Assembly: GCF_049671045.1 (NCBI RefSeq)
Contig: NZ_JBATUH010000029.1
Coordinates: 5,317-69,316 of the forward strand
From: Parvibaculum sp049671045
GTDB taxonomy: Bacteria; Pseudomonadota; Alphaproteobacteria; Parvibaculales; Parvibaculaceae
Reading direction: 5' to 3'
DNA length: 64,000 nucleotides
Translations under genes and position numbers: made by a program
The notes under the pieces: generated by a model
Database searches by the model: none
What the model saw: only the letters and a program-made list of their open reading frames with translations
What the model was told of the DNA's origin: nothing
Part shown: positions 26,479-34,826 of the stretch, piece after piece
Numbering within the stretch: position 1 is the first letter of the stretch
How the letters are laid out: every line of letters begins with the position of its first letter

Positions 26479-26882
26479 TGCAGCGGCGCGGCGGGGACCG
26501 GGCATCGGCCCTCCGCAAAAAGCGGCAATGGAATCAAAGCCTTGCCACTTCCGGCCCGCGCGTGCGGAGTGTTTGTACACAGCTCCGACTGGATGCGAAA
26601 ATCATAATTTTCCTTGACTCGCGCTATGCTCGACTCGCAGCGGCTATCGCGCAAAAACAAAAAAATCCTTAATATTCAAACACTTAAATTTGTCACGGAT
26701 TTCGGCGTGGCGTCATAAAAGTTAACCATGACAAAGGCTTGACGAAGAACAGACAGAATATTTCAACAAACTTATCCACAGGAGAATTTGGAGGAACCGG
26801 AGGGCTCCCGAATCGGGCTTCATCGCGGGCGGGGTGCCCCCGCGAAGCACGATCCGGTCAGGCGATCGCGGCAAAACGGACC
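26479..26882. other. 404-bp intergenic region with an AT-rich core, a DnaA box and promoter
   Basis: This gap before uvrC contains an AT-rich stretch (about 26590-26790) that stands out in this GC-rich DNA. A perfect DnaA box TTATCCACA lies at 26772-26780. A promoter-like TTGTCA (26690-26695), 18 bases, CATAAA (26714-26719) precedes it. A leader hairpin with CGCGGG near 26826 and CCCGCG near 26841 lies just upstream of the uvrC start. No convincing gene is present; the uvrC frame is open here but lacks a plausible start before 26883. Confidence 0.6.
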
Positions 26883-28889
26883 ATGAACAGCAAGGATGAC
26901 GGCAGCAACGGATCGGGCGGAGGCGCTACCGGCGAGGGTGAAGCGCTCCGGGCGCCCATGGGCGCGACGGAGAAGCTCTCCGGCGCCGATCTCATCGCCG
27001 AGAAGGTGAAGCTGCTGCCCGACAGCCCCGGCGTCTATCGCATGTATGGCGCGGGCGGCGATCTGCTCTATGTCGGCAAGGCGCGCAACCTCAAGAAACG
27101 CGTCTCGAACTACACCAAGCTCACCGGGCATTCGAACCGCATCGCGCGCATGATCGCATCTACGGTCGCCATGGAGTTCATCACCACGGCGACGGAGACG
27201 GATGCGCTCCTCCTCGAAGCCAATCTCATCAAGAGCGGCAAGCCCCGCTACAACGTGCTGCTGCGCGACGACAAGTCGTTTCCCTACATCCTGCTCACTG
27301 GCGATCACGCCTTTCCGCAGGTGCTGAAGCATCGCGGAAGCCGCACGCGCAAGGGCGATTATTTCGGGCCCTTCGCTTCCGCGGGCGCCGTCAATGCGAC
27401 GCTCAACGCGCTCCAGAAGGCGTTTCTGCTGCGCTCCTGCTCCGACAGCGTCTTTGAAAGCCGCACGCGCCCCTGTCTGCTCTACCAGATCAAGCGTTGC
27501 AGCGCCCCCTGCACCGGAGAGATCAGTGCCGCGGATTATGCGGCGCTGGTCGAGGAAGCGCGCGACTTCCTGCGCGGCCGCTCGCGCAAGACGCAGAAGG
27601 AACTCGCGGCGAATATGGAGTCGGCGGCCGCCGCCCTCGATTTCGAGCGGGCTGCCATCTACCGCGACCGCATCCGCGCGCTGACCCAGGTGCAGCAGCA
27701 TCAGGGCATCAACCCGCACACGCTGACGGAAGCCGATGTCATCGCCGCATGGAGCGAGGGCGGACAGACCTGCGTTCAGGTCTTCTTCTTCCGCGCCGGC
27801 CAGAACTGGGGCAACCGCGCCTACTTCCCGCGCCATGACAAGGATGTCGATACGGAGGAAGTGCTCGACGCCTTTCTCGCGCAGTTCTACGAGGACCGGC
27901 ATCCGCCGCGCCTCGTGCTGCTGAGCCATGACGTGCTCGGCAGAGCGCTGCTGGCGGAAGCCCTTTCCATCATTGCGGGCCACAAGGTCGCGGTCGGCGT
28001 TCCCCGCCGCGGCGAGAAACGCGAACTCATCGACCACGCGCTCACCAATGCGCGCGAGGCGCTGGGCCGCCGCCTCGCGGAAAGCTCGACGCAGCGGAAG
28101 CTTCTCGAAGGCGTGGCGGAAGTCTTCGGCCTTGGCGAAGCGCCCACACGCATCGAGGTCTATGACAACAGCCACATTTCCGGCTCGAAGCCCGTCGGCG
28201 GCATGATCGTCGCGGGCCCCGAAGGTTTCATGAAGTCACAATACCGCAAGTTCAACATCAGGAGCGACATCGAGCCCGGCGACGATTACGCGATGATGCG
28301 CGAGGTGCTGACACGCCGCTTCACACGCCTGCTGAAGGAAGCGGGCGAAATCGCAGGCGAGGCCGAACCGCGCCCCGGCGACGAGGCGGAAGCGGAAGCG
28401 GCCACGCATAAGGAATTTCCCGACTGGCCGGACCTCATCCTCGTCGATGGCGGCGCCGGCCAGCTCAAGGTCGCCTGCGAGGTTCTGGCCGAACTCGGCA
28501 TCGACAGCGTCGCCATGGTGGGCGTCGCCAAGGGCCCTGAGCGCGATGCGGGCCGCGAGCGCTTCTTCATGCCGGGCCGCGATCCCTTCATGATGGAGCC
28601 GCGCAACCCCGTTCTCTACTACCTTCAGCGCCTCCGCGACGAAGCGCATCGTTATGCGATCGGCAGCCACCGTGCCCGCCGCTCGAAGGCGATCGGCGTC
28701 AATCCGCTCGACGACGTGCCGGGCGTCGGTCCGGGGCGCAAGCGCGCGCTGCTGCGCCATTTCGGCTCGGCGCGGGCCGTGGCGCGCGCGGGGCTTGCCG
28801 ATCTCGAGGCCGTCGACGGCATCAGCGCCAAGGTCGCCCGCACAATTTACGACTTCTTCCATGGGAGCCCGGAGACTTCCGGCAAATAG
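26883..28889 (+). CDS. uvrC: Excinuclease ABC subunit C
   Basis: This 668-residue endonuclease makes both incisions in nucleotide excision repair. The GIY-YIG domain starts at LPDSPGVYRMYGAGGDLLYVGKARNLKKRVSNY (about residues 43-75). A UvrB-binding UVR motif (AAALDFERAAIYRDRIRAL) lies near residue 250. The RNase H-like domain contains VYDNSHISGSKPVGGMIV and LILVDGGAGQL. Helix-hairpin-helix repeats (DDVPGVGPGRKRALLRHFGS and LEAVDGISAKVARTIYDFF) end the protein. The ATG at 26883 was chosen because no upstream in-frame start fits. A Gly/Ser-rich linker precedes the first domain. pgsA, moaD and moaE follow. Confidence 0.96.
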   Translation: MNSKDDGSNGSGGGATGEGEALRAPMGATEKLSGADLIAEKVKLLPDSPGVYRMYGAGGDLLYVGKARNLKKRVSNYTKLTGHSNRIARMIASTVAMEFITTATETDALLLEANLIKSGKPRYNVLLRDDKSFPYILLTGDHAFPQVLKHRGSRTRKGDYFGPFASAGAVNATLNALQKAFLLRSCSDSVFESRTRPCLLYQIKRCSAPCTGEISAADYAALVEEARDFLRGRSRKTQKELAANMESAAAALDFERAAIYRDRIRALTQVQQHQGINPHTLTEADVIAAWSEGGQTCVQVFFFRAGQNWGNRAYFPRHDKDVDTEEVLDAFLAQFYEDRHPPRLVLLSHDVLGRALLAEALSIIAGHKVAVGVPRRGEKRELIDHALTNAREALGRRLAESSTQRKLLEGVAEVFGLGEAPTRIEVYDNSHISGSKPVGGMIVAGPEGFMKSQYRKFNIRSDIEPGDDYAMMREVLTRRFTRLLKEAGEIAGEAEPRPGDEAEAEAATHKEFPDWPDLILVDGGAGQLKVACEVLAELGIDSVAMVGVAKGPERDAGRERFFMPGRDPFMMEPRNPVLYYLQRLRDEAHRYAIGSHRARRSKAIGVNPLDDVPGVGPGRKRALLRHFGSARAVARAGLADLEAVDGISAKVARTIYDFFHGSPETSGK

Positions 28890-28968
28890 GACTCCCCGCG
28901 GCTGACATAGCGCGCAGCTTTGCTATGCTGCCACGACAAGGAGAATCCCCTGCCGGGAAGAGGCGCGA

Positions 28969-29577
28969 ATGTCCACCAGCCTGCCCAATCTGCTGACTTA
29001 TGCCCGCATCGTGATGGTGCCGGCCGTCGTCGCCTGTTTCTATTTCGACGGCGACGCCGCGCGCTGGTTGGCGCTGGCGATCTTCGTGCTGGCGGGCATC
29101 ACCGATTTCTTCGACGGCTATCTCGCGCGCGCATGGGCGCAGCAGTCGAACCTCGGGCGCATGCTCGACCCGATCGCCGACAAATTGCTCGTCGCGGCCG
29201 TTCTGCTCGTGCTCACACGGGCGGGCACCATCGCCGGCTGGTCGCTCTGGGCGGCGCTCGTCATTCTCTGCCGCGAGATTCTCGTTTCGGGCCTGCGCGA
29301 ATTTCTGGCGGAAGTGCGCGTAAGCGTGCCCGTGTCGCAGCTTGCGAAGTGGAAGACCGCGATCCAGATGATCGCCATCGGCTTCCTTCTCGCGGGGCCG
29401 GCGGGCGACAAGCTCATCTCCGGCATCACCGAAACGGGCATCGCCCTTCTCTGGGCGGCGGCGATCCTGACGCTCTATACGGGCTATGACTATTTCAAGG
29501 CGGGCATCGGCCATCTGACCGGACCGGTCAAGACAGCCGATCCGCGCGGAGCCGCCGGGCAGGACGGAAAATCGTGA
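28969..29577 (+). CDS. pgsA: CDP-diacylglycerol-glycerol-3-phosphate 3-phosphatidyltransferase
   Basis: This 202-residue inner-membrane enzyme makes phosphatidylglycerol phosphate, the committed step toward phosphatidylglycerol and cardiolipin. The CDP-alcohol phosphatidyltransferase motif DG-x2-AR-x8-G-x3-D-x3-D is intact in FFDGYLARAWAQQSNLGRMLDPIAD (about residues 47-70). Six hydrophobic segments and a basic cytosolic tail fit the family. It follows uvrC by 79 bases and overlaps moaD by four bases (GTGA), so it is co-translated with the molybdopterin synthase genes. Confidence 0.95.
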   Translation: MSTSLPNLLTYARIVMVPAVVACFYFDGDAARWLALAIFVLAGITDFFDGYLARAWAQQSNLGRMLDPIADKLLVAAVLLVLTRAGTIAGWSLWAALVILCREILVSGLREFLAEVRVSVPVSQLAKWKTAIQMIAIGFLLAGPAGDKLISGITETGIALLWAAAILTLYTGYDYFKAGIGHLTGPVKTADPRGAAGQDGKS

Positions 29578-29825
29578 AAATTCTCTACTTCGCCTGGGTG
29601 CGCCAGAAGGTCGGCACCCCGGAGGAAGAGATCGCCCTTCCAGGCGGGCTCGGCGATGTCGCCGCCCTCATTGCCTGGCTGAGGACGCGCGGACCCGGCT
29701 ATGAGGCGGCGTTTGAAAATCTGGACCTCATCCGCGTCGCCGTCGATCAGGCTCATGTCGAGTTCGATGCGAGCATCGAGCGTGCCGAGGAAATCGCCTT
29801 CTTTCCGCCGGTGACCGGCGGCTGA
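29574..29825 (+). CDS. moaD: Molybdopterin synthase small subunit
   Basis: This 83-residue ubiquitin-like sulfur carrier is made active as a C-terminal thiocarboxylate. The conserved Gly-Gly ending is present in FFPPVTGG. The beta-grasp core begins MKILYFAWVRQKVGTPEEEIALPGG. Start is GTG, overlapping pgsA. moaE follows 9 bases after the stop, so the two subunits are made together. Size and ends match MoaD rather than ThiS. Confidence 0.95.
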   Translation: MKILYFAWVRQKVGTPEEEIALPGGLGDVAALIAWLRTRGPGYEAAFENLDLIRVAVDQAHVEFDASIERAEEIAFFPPVTGG

Positions 29826-29834
29826 GAGAACCCC

Positions 29835-30293
29835 ATGATCCGGGTACAGACCGAGGATTTCGACATCGGAGCGGAAATGGCCCGCCTCCTGCGCGGCCGC
29901 ACCGATATCGGCGCGGTTGTGAGCTTCACGGGCCTCGTGCGCGACGTGACGGGCGGCGCCTCCGTCTCCTCCATGGAGCTTGAGCACTATCCGGGCATGA
30001 CTGAGCGCGAGCTTGCGCGCATCGAGGCGGAGGCAAATGCGCGCTGGCGCCTTCAGGCGAGCCTGATCATCCATCGCGTCGGCAAGCTCGAGCCGGGCGA
30101 CAATATCGTGCTCGTGATCACCGCCTCCGCGCATCGGGAGGACGCCTTCAGGGCGGCGGAATTCCTGATGGACTATCTGAAGACCCGCGCCCCGCTCTGG
30201 AAACGCGAAGGCGGCCCCGAAGGCGCCCGCTGGGTCGAGGCCCGCGCCAGCGACGATGCGGCGGCGGCGAAATGGGACGAAAAAGACGGCTGA
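29835..30293 (+). CDS. moaE: Molybdopterin synthase large subunit
   Basis: This 152-residue subunit inserts two sulfurs into precursor Z to make molybdopterin. The family pattern is visible: GAVVSFTGLVRDVTGG near residue 34, LEHYPGMTERELARIEAEA near residue 50, and the later VGKLEPGDNIVLVITASAHREDAFRAAEFLMDYLKTRAPLWKRE with the catalytic lysines. An alanine/aspartate-rich tail follows. It pairs with moaD immediately upstream. The adjacent ilvE gene is convergent. Confidence 0.95.
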   Translation: MIRVQTEDFDIGAEMARLLRGRTDIGAVVSFTGLVRDVTGGASVSSMELEHYPGMTERELARIEAEANARWRLQASLIIHRVGKLEPGDNIVLVITASAHREDAFRAAEFLMDYLKTRAPLWKREGGPEGARWVEARASDDAAAAKWDEKDG

Positions 30294-30312
30294 GTTTCCC
30301 CAGCCGCCTCGT
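30285..30312. terminator. Hairpin between convergent moaE and ilvE
   Basis: CGGCTG (30287-30292), loop, CAGCCG (30301-30306) forms a short stem with A-rich sequence before and CTCGTTT after it. It overlaps the moaE stop codon. It is a plausible bidirectional terminator, but the stem has a mismatch and the T-tract is short. Confidence 0.4.
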
Positions 30313-30342
30313 TTCAGATTTCTCGAGCCTCGAGCCTTGCGC

Positions 30343-31239
30343 TCAGGCGCGGGCCGCAACCGGCGCGCCGCCGCGCACTTCAGCCGTATAATCCTCGAAA
30401 AGCGTCGAGGTGATCTTGCCCGGCGTGAAGCGGTGAGGTCCGATCTCGCCCACCGGCGTGACTTCCGCGGCGGAGCCGGTGATGAAGCATTCGCTGAAGG
30501 AGGAAAGCTCCTCCGGCGAAATGTGGCGCTCGACGACCTCGATGCCACGCCGCTTCGCAAGCTCGATCACGGTCTGGCGCGTGATGCCGTTGAGGAAACA
30601 GTCCGGGGTCGGCGTATGGATGACGCCGTCCTTGATGAAGAAGATGTTGGCGCCCGTCGCCTCGGCCACATAGCCGCGATAGTCGAGCATCATCGCGTCG
30701 GCATAGCCGTTATTCTCGGCGGCATGCTTGGAGATGGTGCAGATCATGTAGAGGCCGGCGGCCTTCGCATGAGAGGGCGCCGTCTCCGGCGAGGGACGCT
30801 TGTACTTCGCGATGTCGAGGCGGATGCCCTTCTTGCGCTGCTCGGGGTCGAAATAGGAAGGCCATTCCCAGGCCGCGACCGCGAAATTGATCTTGTTCTT
30901 CTGCGCCGAGACGCCCATCGCCTCGCTGCCGCGCCAGGCGACCGGGCGCACATAGCCGTCGACGAGGTTCTGCGCCTTCAGCGCGGTGCGGCACGCCTCG
31001 TCGATTTCCTCGACCGAATATGGGATCTTGAAGCCCATGACCTCGGCCGAATTGATGAGCCGTTCGGAATGTTCGCGCAGCTTGAAAATCTTGCCATTAT
31101 AGGCCCGGCAGCCCTCGAAGACGCAGCTTGCATAGTGAAGGCCGTGGGTCAGTACGTGCACCTTGGCATCGGCCCAGGGAACGAGTTCCCCGTTGAACCA
31201 GATAAAGCCGTCGCGTTTGTCGAAAGGAATGTCTGCCAT
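30343..31239 (-). CDS. ilvE: Branched-chain amino acid aminotransferase
   Basis: This 298-residue fold-type IV PLP enzyme makes the last step of valine, isoleucine and leucine synthesis. Characteristic segments are WFNGELVPWADAKVHVLTHGLHYASCVFEGCRAY (about residues 14-47), the lysine-bearing SHAKAAGLY near residue 160, and EATGANIFFIKDGVIHTPTPDCFLNGITRQTVIEL (about residues 188-222) with the phosphate-binding region. Length is normal. It is divergent from the petP-like regulator gene, an arrangement repeatedly seen in alphaproteobacteria, but no link in function is established. Confidence 0.95.
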   Translation of the reverse strand: MADIPFDKRDGFIWFNGELVPWADAKVHVLTHGLHYASCVFEGCRAYNGKIFKLREHSERLINSAEVMGFKIPYSVEEIDEACRTALKAQNLVDGYVRPVAWRGSEAMGVSAQKNKINFAVAAWEWPSYFDPEQRKKGIRLDIAKYKRPSPETAPSHAKAAGLYMICTISKHAAENNGYADAMMLDYRGYVAEATGANIFFIKDGVIHTPTPDCFLNGITRQTVIELAKRRGIEVVERHISPEELSSFSECFITGSAAEVTPVGEIGPHRFTPGKITSTLFEDYTAEVRGGAPVAARA

Positions 31240-31406
31240 GTGCGTGTTCCTGTTCCGCCGCCTACGTTCGGTGATTAAAAGCTGTCTGGCTGGCCACTTT
31301 GCCCCCGATGGGGCCCCGCGAAAACAGATAGAATTCGTAAGATTCGACCGGCCACGTTCTGTCTGATCTCTTGGCGGTAGAAAAACACTAACATGGTCGG
31401 AAAAAA

Positions 31407-31427
31407 TATGTCAACATGGCTGACATA
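31407..31427. promoter_or_regulatory. Perfect 7-7-7 palindrome at the petP promoter
   Basis: TATGTCA (31407-31413), seven bases, TGACATA (31421-31427) is a perfect inverted repeat ending five bases before the MarR-type start at 31433. MarR-family dimers bind palindromes of this size, and the location would block transcription or translation start. Autoregulation is the likely use. No separate ribosome binding site is visible between it and the ATG. Confidence 0.65.
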
Positions 31428-31432
31428 AATTT

Positions 31433-31993
31433 ATGAGCAAGACCAGAATTATTGGAAAAGAGCACCCCTCCGCCCCGCCGGAGCCGCGGAAAGCCGTGCT
31501 TCCCGACGCCGACGAGCCGATCATGGAGGCGATCGAACTCCTTTTCTTCGGCTATCGCGACTTCGTGAGCGACCCCGACGTGATCCTCACATCTTATGAG
31601 TTCGGCCGCGCGCACCACCGCGTCGTCCACTTCGTCGGACGCAACCCCGGCATTACGGTCGCCGAGCTGCTGAGCATTCTGCTCATCACCAAGCAGAGCC
31701 TCGCCCGCGTGCTGCGCCAGCTGATCGAGCGCGGCTTCATCGAGCAGAAGACGGGCGAGAAGGATCGCCGTCAGCGCCGGCTCTATCTCACCGCCGCCGG
31801 GCTCGATCTCTGGCGGCGTCTGCTGGAGCCACAGCACAGGCGCGTGCGGCGCGCCTTCGCGGCCGCCGGCCCGAACGCCGAGCGCGCATGGCGCGACGTG
31901 CTGCTCGCGCTTCTCGACGAGGAACACCGGCCCGAGGTCGAGCACGTCATCGCCAAGGACGCATTGCCCGAAGGCACGAAGGATCGGAAATGA
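31433..31993 (+). CDS. petP: MarR-family regulator, PetP-like
   Basis: This 186-residue winged-helix protein has the MarR core at about residues 55-150: SYEFGRAHHRVVHFVGRNPGITVAELLSILLITKQSLARVLRQLIERGFIEQK and the wing KDRRQRRLYLTAAG. It matches the PetP type known from Rhodobacter, where PetP and PetR control cytochrome bc1 and c2 genes. The next gene overlaps by four bases and encodes the partner response regulator. A perfect palindrome lies at the start. No ribosome binding site is seen before the ATG at 31433; a leaderless message or a later start is possible. Confidence 0.85.
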   Translation: MSKTRIIGKEHPSAPPEPRKAVLPDADEPIMEAIELLFFGYRDFVSDPDVILTSYEFGRAHHRVVHFVGRNPGITVAELLSILLITKQSLARVLRQLIERGFIEQKTGEKDRRQRRLYLTAAGLDLWRRLLEPQHRRVRRAFAAAGPNAERAWRDVLLALLDEEHRPEVEHVIAKDALPEGTKDRK

Positions 31994-32736
31994 GTGAAAG
32001 CGCGGTGAACCCCGCTTCCCCCGGCGCGCAGCCGCAAAAGGAAAGGCCCCCTGGCGCTCCGCCCGCCGAGGACGCGCCGCATATTCTCGTCGTCGACGAT
32101 GACCGGCGCATCCGCGAGCTTCTGAAGCGCTATCTCGCGGATAATGGCTACCGGGTGACGACGGCGGAAAACGCCGCCGAGGCGCGCGCGAAACTCGCCG
32201 GCCTCGCCTTCGACCTGCTCGTGCTCGACGTCATGATGCCGGGCGAGAGCGGGCTCGAACTCACGGCCTCGCTCCGGCGCTCGTCGAGCGTGCCGATCCT
32301 GATGCTGACCGCGCGGGGCGAGACGAGCGAGCGCATCGAAGGGCTCGAGCACGGCGCCGACGACTATCTCGCCAAGCCCTTCGAGCCACGCGAGCTTCTG
32401 CTGCGCATCGGCACCATTCTCCGCCGCGCCATGACGCCAGGAAGCAAGGCCGACGAAATCTCGCTCGGCGAATGCCGCTTCGATCCGGCGCGCGGCGAGC
32501 TTCGGCGCGGCGACGAGATCGTCCGCCTCACGACGCGCGAAGTGCAGCTTCTGCGCATCTTCGCCGCGCATCCGGGCCAACCTCTTTCCCGCCTCGATCT
32601 TTGCGACAACGAGGCGGCGGAGCGCTCCATCGACGTTCAGATCAACCGGCTGCGGCGCAAGATCGAAGCCGACCCCCGCAATCCGAGCTACCTTCAGACG
32701 GTGCGCGGCGAAGGCTATGTGCTGATGCCGGACTGA
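31990..32736 (+). CDS. petR: OmpR/PhoB-family response regulator, PetR-like
   Basis: This 248-residue two-domain regulator follows a short Pro/Ala-rich lead. The receiver domain (about residues 30-145) has ILVVDDDRRIRELL, the phospho-acceptor Asp in LLVLDVMMPGESG, the Thr/Ala switch in LMLTARGE and Lys in DDYLAKPF. The winged-helix output domain (about 155-245) ends in IDVQINRLRRKIEADPRNPSYLQTVRGEGYVLMPD. It is translationally coupled to petP and followed by a sensor kinase gene. In Rhodobacter PetR activates bc1 genes; here those genes (petABC) lie about 20 kb away. Confidence 0.9.
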   Translation: MSESAVNPASPGAQPQKERPPGAPPAEDAPHILVVDDDRRIRELLKRYLADNGYRVTTAENAAEARAKLAGLAFDLLVLDVMMPGESGLELTASLRRSSSVPILMLTARGETSERIEGLEHGADDYLAKPFEPRELLLRIGTILRRAMTPGSKADEISLGECRFDPARGELRRGDEIVRLTTREVQLLRIFAAHPGQPLSRLDLCDNEAAERSIDVQINRLRRKIEADPRNPSYLQTVRGEGYVLMPD

Positions 32737-32753
32737 TCGAGGCCAGAAAATTC

Positions 32754-34079
32754 ATGGCGTTCCGCCCCTTCCAGATGATCAAGCGCTTTCTGCCGACCGG
32801 CCTCTACTGGCGATCGCTCATCATCATCGTCGCGCCGATGGTGATCCTCCAGGCCGTCGTCACCTATGTCTTTATGGATCGCCACTGGCAGATGGTGACG
32901 GAGCGCCTCTCGCAGAACACTGTTGCCGACATGGCGCTGGTTCTCGCCGAATATGAAAGGAACCAGACGCCCGAGCAGGCCGCCGAGATCGCCATGCGCG
33001 CCAACACGTTCCTGTCGATGTCGGTGGCATTTCTCCCCGGCGAAAACCTGCCGGACACGCCCTCGAGCAATCGCGGCCTGCTCGATCATTCGCTATCGGA
33101 CGAGATCCGTAGCCAGATCAACCGCCCCTTCTGGATCGATACACAGCGCTACAGCGACTATGTCGATCTGCGCGTTGCCTATAATGGCGGCGTCATGCGC
33201 GTGCTGGCGCTGCGGAGCCATGTCTATGCCGCCAACTCGCACATCTTCATCGTCTGGATGGTCGGCGCCTCGCTCGTGCTCATCACCGTCGCCATTCTCT
33301 TCCTCCGCAACCAGATCAGGCCGATCGAGCGGCTGGCGGAAGCGGCCGAAAGCTTCGGCACCGGACGCGACGTTCCGGCCTTCCGCCCGCAAGGCGCATC
33401 CGAAGTGCGCCGCGCCGCCATCGCCTTCATCCAGATGCGTGAGCGCATTCAGCGCCAGATCGAGCAGCGCACCGCCATGCTCGCCGGCGTGAGCCACGAT
33501 CTGCGCACGCCGCTCACACGCTTCAAGCTGCAACTCGCGCTACTCGGCGATACGCCCGAGACCGAGGAACTGAAAGCCGATGTGCGCGAGATGGAACGGA
33601 TGCTCGAGGATTACCTCGATTACGTCCGCGACCATCAGCGCGAGGAAACGGAAATCGCCGATCTCTCGGACCTCCTCAACGAGATCCAGTACGACGCGCA
33701 GCGCCGGGGCCGCGAGGTCAGGCTCGAAACGCATGGCGATCTCACGCTTCCGCTCCGGCGCAACGCCTTCAAGCGCTGCCTCACCAACATCGTCGACAAT
33801 GCCTGCAAATATGCGGCGCATGTCTGGGTGACAGCCGTGCGCGATGGCGACGACATCGACATCGTGGTCGATGACGACGGCGCGGGAATTCCTGAAGATC
33901 AGCTGGAGGAAGTTTTCCGTCCCTTCTACCGCCTCGACGAGGCCCGCAATCTCGACGAAGGCGGAACGGGGCTCGGGCTTGCCATTGCGCGCGACATAGC
34001 GCGCGGCCATGGCGGCGACATCCAGCTTGCAAGAAGCCCGATGGGCGGCCTGCGCGCCGTCGTTCACGTGCCGGTATGA
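32754..34079 (+). CDS. EnvZ-like sensor histidine kinase, partner of PetR
   Basis: This 441-residue inner-membrane kinase has a first transmembrane helix at about 17-37 (WRSLIIIVAPMVILQAVV) and a periplasmic sensor region at about 45-160. A second helix follows at about 165-185 (FIVWMVGASLVLITVAILFL), then a HAMP-type linker. The H-box SHDLRTPLTRFKLQLALLG is near residue 245, with an EnvZ-like four-base dimer region. The catalytic domain has N (NIVDNACKYAA), G1 (VDDDGAGIP), F and G2 (EGGTGLGLAIARDIARGHGGDI) boxes. It starts 18 bases after petR, so the three genes form one regulatory operon. Confidence 0.93.
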   Translation: MAFRPFQMIKRFLPTGLYWRSLIIIVAPMVILQAVVTYVFMDRHWQMVTERLSQNTVADMALVLAEYERNQTPEQAAEIAMRANTFLSMSVAFLPGENLPDTPSSNRGLLDHSLSDEIRSQINRPFWIDTQRYSDYVDLRVAYNGGVMRVLALRSHVYAANSHIFIVWMVGASLVLITVAILFLRNQIRPIERLAEAAESFGTGRDVPAFRPQGASEVRRAAIAFIQMRERIQRQIEQRTAMLAGVSHDLRTPLTRFKLQLALLGDTPETEELKADVREMERMLEDYLDYVRDHQREETEIADLSDLLNEIQYDAQRRGREVRLETHGDLTLPLRRNAFKRCLTNIVDNACKYAAHVWVTAVRDGDDIDIVVDDDGAGIPEDQLEEVFRPFYRLDEARNLDEGGTGLGLAIARDIARGHGGDIQLARSPMGGLRAVVHVPV

Positions 34080-34112
34080 AGAGGCCAGTGTGAAGATAAG
34101 TGAGAAGACGGC

Positions 34113-34718
34113 CTAGGCGGCCTGCCCGTCCTCGCGGGCGCGGCCGAAACGCGACATGGCCGCGATGAGATCTTCGCCCTGCCGCAAGCGCCGGTCGAGT
34201 TCGGCCATGGTCTTCGCCTGATCCTCGCCATCCTCGAGCCAGACGCGGAAGGCCGCCGCCCAGACGAGCGCAAGGCCGCGCACGCGCAAGGCGCCGCGCA
34301 ATCCCGAAGCATCGATGCCGGCCGCCTCGAGCATCCAGCCCAGCGATTGCAGCGCCGGGCGCAGCAGCGCGGCGGCTGCCACCGGATCGCGGGCAAGATC
34401 GCGCGCAATCTTTCTGAGCGCGGGCTTCTGCGGCGCCAGCGCATCGAAGCGCAGCATCAGCACATCGAAGAGCCGGTCGCGCGCCGCCTCTCCGGAGAGG
34501 TCTTCGGCCTCGGCCGCCGCCAGCACCTGCGCGTCGACGCGCCGCGACCAGGCGGCAAGGATCGCTGCCTTGGTCGGGAAAAGCTGCGCCAGCTCCGGCA
34601 GGCTCACCTTCGCCGCCTCGGCAATGTGGGCAAGCGCAAGCTCGTGCCAGCCGCGGCTCGCGGCAAGCTTCAGCGCCGCGTCGATGATCTTGTCCTCGGG
34701 GGTCTTTTTGCGTGCCAT
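34113..34718 (-). CDS. TetR-family protein, COQ9-like or stand-alone regulator
   Basis: This 201-residue protein has a TetR-type HTH at about residues 10-55 (KIIDAALKLAASRGWHELALAHIAEAAKVSLPELAQLFPTKAAILAAW), with a less canonical recognition helix than usual. The C-terminal domain is alpha-helical and alanine-rich (ALRKIARDLARDPVAAAALLRPALQSLGWMLEAAGI). The shape resembles the COQ9-like branch as well as ordinary TetR regulators, and DNA binding is not certain. The start at 34718 is chosen over a longer frame to 34808. It follows proC on the same strand. Confidence 0.78.
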   Translation of the reverse strand: MARKKTPEDKIIDAALKLAASRGWHELALAHIAEAAKVSLPELAQLFPTKAAILAAWSRRVDAQVLAAAEAEDLSGEAARDRLFDVLMLRFDALAPQKPALRKIARDLARDPVAAAALLRPALQSLGWMLEAAGIDASGLRGALRVRGLALVWAAAFRVWLEDGEDQAKTMAELDRRLRQGEDLIAAMSRFGRAREDGQAA

Positions 34719-34826
34719 GTCCTGCTCTCCCGCCGGAGAACATAGGCGCTCACGCCGGAATGCGCCACCAGCGCCGGAGCGCGACGAGCGGCCACGCGGC
34801 CGCGACAAGACCTAAGCGCCAGGGGC

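Noticed and set aside
26590..26790. Chromosomal replication origin
   Set aside because: Only one perfect DnaA box is present, and none of the usual neighbours (dnaA, hemE, parAB, gidAB) is nearby. I kept it only as a possible DnaA-influenced promoter.
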